Source: an uncultured Methylococcaceae bacterium | GTDB lineage: Bacteria; Pseudomonadota; Gammaproteobacteria; Methylococcales; Methylococcaceae | Direction of reading: 5' to 3' | Assembly: GCA_903934875.1 (NCBI GenBank) | Contig: CAIZPP010000145.1 | Span: 1 to 34,481, forward strand | Length of the DNA stretch: 34,481 nucleotides | Part shown: piece by piece, positions 33,681-34,481 of the stretch | How the letters are laid out: the number at the start of each line of letters is the position of its first letter | How positions within the stretch are numbered: position 1 is the first letter of the stretch | Notes under the pieces: generated by a model | Database searches by the model: none | What the model was told of the DNA's origin: nothing | What the model saw: the letters and a program-made list of their open reading frames with translations, nothing else | Position numbers and translations under genes: made by a program

Positions 33681-34170
33681 GCCCGTCATCATTGCCGACA
33701 GCAGCCCATTGATTGCGCTGGCAATCATCGGTCAATTGAATTTGTTGCGGGAATTGTATGGCCAAGTGTTCGCTCCCCCGGCGGTTTGGGAAGAGGTGAC
33801 AGTAACGGGGCGTGGACTTCCTGGCTCCCATGAAGTCAGCCAACTGACTTGGCTGGAAATCAAAGCCCCGGAAACGGAGTGGTTGCAAGCCTTGTTGATC
33901 TTGGTTGACCGGAGCGAGGCGGAAGCAATTGCTTTGGCAAATACAATTTAGGGTAGCACGGCATTACTCGACGACGCACGGGCGCGCCGGGTTGCCGAAC
34001 GTTTTGGAATTCCCCGCATCGGCACTTTGGGTATCCTAGGGCGGGCAAAAAAGGCGGGGCTGCTGGAACAAGTCCGTCCACTTGTCGAGCTACTGTGCGA
34101 CAACGGCATTTATATGCGGCAAAACCTAGTTGATGCGGTACTGCGTGACCTGGGAGAGATCGGTGGTTAA
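33670..34170 (+). pseudogene. DUF3368 PIN-like toxin with an in-frame amber codon
   Basis: A predicted PIN-fold ribonuclease toxin. From GTG 33670 it reads TTRPVIIADSSPLIALAIIG...FAPPAVWEEVTVTG...LLILVDRSEAEAIALANTI, then TAG at 33949-33951. The same frame continues without further stops as GSTALLDDARARRVAERFGI, then PRIGTLGILGRAKKAGLLEQVRPLVE...NLVDAVLRDLGEIGG to TAA at 34168, all typical of the family. The stop probably replaces CAG (Gln). The shortened 93-residue product lacks the LLDDARAR acidic pair of the active site. It is inactive unless the codon is read through or is a sequencing error. Confidence 0.85.
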
Positions 34171-34481
34171 TTTAGCCTACATGAACGACATCATCAAATC
34201 CCTCATCCCTTTATGATAAATCTGATAATCCTGTAGAGACCCTGTTGCACCACGATATTCCAGCCGGAAGTATTGTGAAGGTCGAGTGGAAAAGATGGAA
34301 TTGTTTCGTTACCAAGTCGGTAATAATGCATCGGCACTAACAGGCTGGTGTCTAGGTAGCGCATCAATACCAGCAATTCTCAGTTTGGCTCGAAGCCCCG
34401 TCATTTCGGCAGGGATGCCGAAATCCAGGCCAAGGACGGTAACAAGACAACGGATTTAAGCCAATCATAATCAATGTGTTG
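34171..34481. other. Non-coding tail of the window with a REP-like hairpin
   Basis: No gene is recognised. TTTCGGCA / TGCCGAAA (34404-34411, 34416-34423) lies within a CCGTCATTTCGGCAGGGATG unit, which resembles a common proteobacterial dispersed repeat. Confidence 0.55.

Overview
The window looks like the chromosome of a gammaproteobacterium. The rpsU-yqeY-dnaG-rpoD order with tsaD divergent from rpsU is the classic gammaproteobacterial macromolecular-synthesis locus, and the dispersed palindromic repeats are of a kind common in that class. A gap-pyk-fbp sugar-phosphate cluster and a large multihaem cytochrome would fit a type I methanotroph (Methylococcales) or a sulfur oxidiser. That lineage call is inference: no methane or sulfur oxidation gene is present.

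Layout. 1-3.8 kb: a leftward gap-pyk-fbp cluster of central carbon metabolism. 4.4-9.05 kb: a Lon-like ATP-dependent protease, a small four-helix membrane protein, a DUF3313-like protein and a patatin-like lipoprotein. 9.3-11.6 kb: an octahaem cytochrome c with HEAT and TPR repeats. 11.6-13.4 kb: a decaying defence/toxin-antitoxin patch. It holds a C5-DNA methyltransferase cut off before motifs IX-X and joined to the last codons of a toxin gene, the orphaned antitoxin, and an intact YefM/YoeB-type pair. 13.7-19 kb: exported hydrolases (arylsulfatase, Tat-exported 5'-nucleotidase) and a DUF2252 gene broken by an internal deletion and frameshift. 19-24.9 kb: a leftward set, more AT-rich by eye, of a LON-domain protein, a CHASE/multi-PAS histidine kinase lacking its ATPase domain, a single-domain response regulator and two proteins of unknown function. 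25.6-26.6 kb: a small ORF and a GNAT acetyltransferase. 26.6-32.4 kb: the conserved tsaD / rpsU-yqeY-dnaG-rpoD / tRNA-Ile2 core. 32.4-34.5 kb: a degraded accessory region after the tRNA, with a resolvase remnant and a UPF0175/DUF3368 toxin-antitoxin pair whose toxin has a nonsense codon.

The most unusual property is the density of small non-coding repeats. At least four families with terminal inverted repeats occur: MITE-1 (ends TACAGC/GCTGTA, about 122 bp, four copies plus one end), MITE-2 (ends ACTGATGTTACGCA, 132-140 bp, three copies, two with direct flanking duplications), MITE-3 (ends CATTAAGTTAAG, 122 bp) and MITE-4 (18-bp perfect ends, 125 bp). Several REP-like palindromes occur as well, two of them read as protein inside genes. 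MITE-1 copies sit next to gene starts and next to the truncation point of the histidine kinase, which suggests that they shape both expression and gene decay here. These family names are mine.
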